Part shown: piece after piece, positions 63,989 to 64,000 of the stretch
Numbering within the stretch: the stretch's first letter is position 1
Layout of the letters: every line of letters starts with the position of its first letter
From: Clostridiales bacterium
Lineage (GTDB): Bacteria > Bacillota > Clostridia > Christensenellales > Aristaeellaceae
Length of the DNA stretch: 64,000 nucleotides
Reading direction: 5' to 3'
Assembly: GCA_012517815.1 (NCBI GenBank)
Contig: JAAYUF010000156.1
Span: forward strand, 41,334 to 105,333
Made by a program: the position numbers and the translations under genes
Notes under the pieces: model-generated
Told to the model about the DNA's origin: nothing
Seen by the model: the letters and a program-made list of their open reading frames with translations, nothing else
Databases searched by the model: none

Positions 63989-64000
63989 GCGAGCGAGTAG

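Overview
The window looks like one stretch of an uncultured, fairly GC-rich Bacillota genome, probably Clostridia. This is inferred from strong AGGAGG-type ribosome binding sites, frequent GTG/TTG starts, a Pel locus of the type I recall from Gram-positive bacteria, phosphorolytic sugar enzymes and an IS256-family transposase. No rRNA or species marker is present, so the rank below class is a guess. The only RNA gene I can support is a tRNA-Ser(GGA) near the right end.

Layout. 1-6741: end of a Pel-type exopolysaccharide operon (pelF fragment, pelG, then a CotH-kinase lipoprotein, a VTC-domain protein, a DUF4956 membrane protein and a DUF4832 protein). 7380-11245: cellobiose phosphorylase and a LacI-type repressor on the minus strand. 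11246-13094: a 1.85 kb stretch without a convincing gene but with a near-perfect promoter. 13095-26266: a plus-strand locus for manno-/gluco-oligosaccharides (ABC binding protein and two permeases, YicI-like GH31, cellobiose/mannobiose 2-epimerase, phosphohexomutase, two GH130 phosphorylases, SGNH acetylesterase). The epimerase plus the two GH130 enzymes and the mutase form the known phosphorolytic route for beta-1,4-mannobiose.

26606-33678: a two-part arsenic/thiol island, each part opened by its own ArsR repressor: first a YraQ/ArsP-like permease, a ferredoxin-DUF2703 fusion, two half-length permeases and a small thioredoxin; then an ACR3 arsenite pump and a CoA-disulfide-reductase/rhodanese fusion. 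34234-36728: BlaI/BlaR1-like pair with phased operators. 37534-40917: GH127 beta-L-arabinofuranosidase divergent from a LacI repressor, with the same operator at both promoters. 41172-46591: a KdpD/KdpE-like two-component system next to a TPR protein and a Trk/Ktr potassium uptake system (two TrkA proteins and TrkH).

46986-54175: a TRAP transporter operon (dctP, dctQ, dctM, serine esterase) divergent from two PucR/CdaR-type regulators. One regulator carries, in the same uninterrupted reading frame, a complete DctP-type substrate-binding domain without a signal peptide. It reads as a one-piece intracellular sensor of the ligand that the TRAP system imports. I regard it as the most novel item here.

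54576-56026: EFR1-type flavodoxin/ferredoxin protein and its TetR repressor. 56247-57389: IS256-family transposase with a damaged C-terminus. 57782-62577: two secreted proteins, one with a long leucine-rich-repeat region, sharing a repeated jelly-roll-like module; this part is less GC-rich than the rest. 62578-64000: mostly non-coding sequence, a possible broken gene, the tRNA and a perfect 17-bp inverted repeat.

A recurrent oddity is that many genes, even inside apparent operons, are separated by 340-800 bp GC-rich spacers with no recognisable gene.
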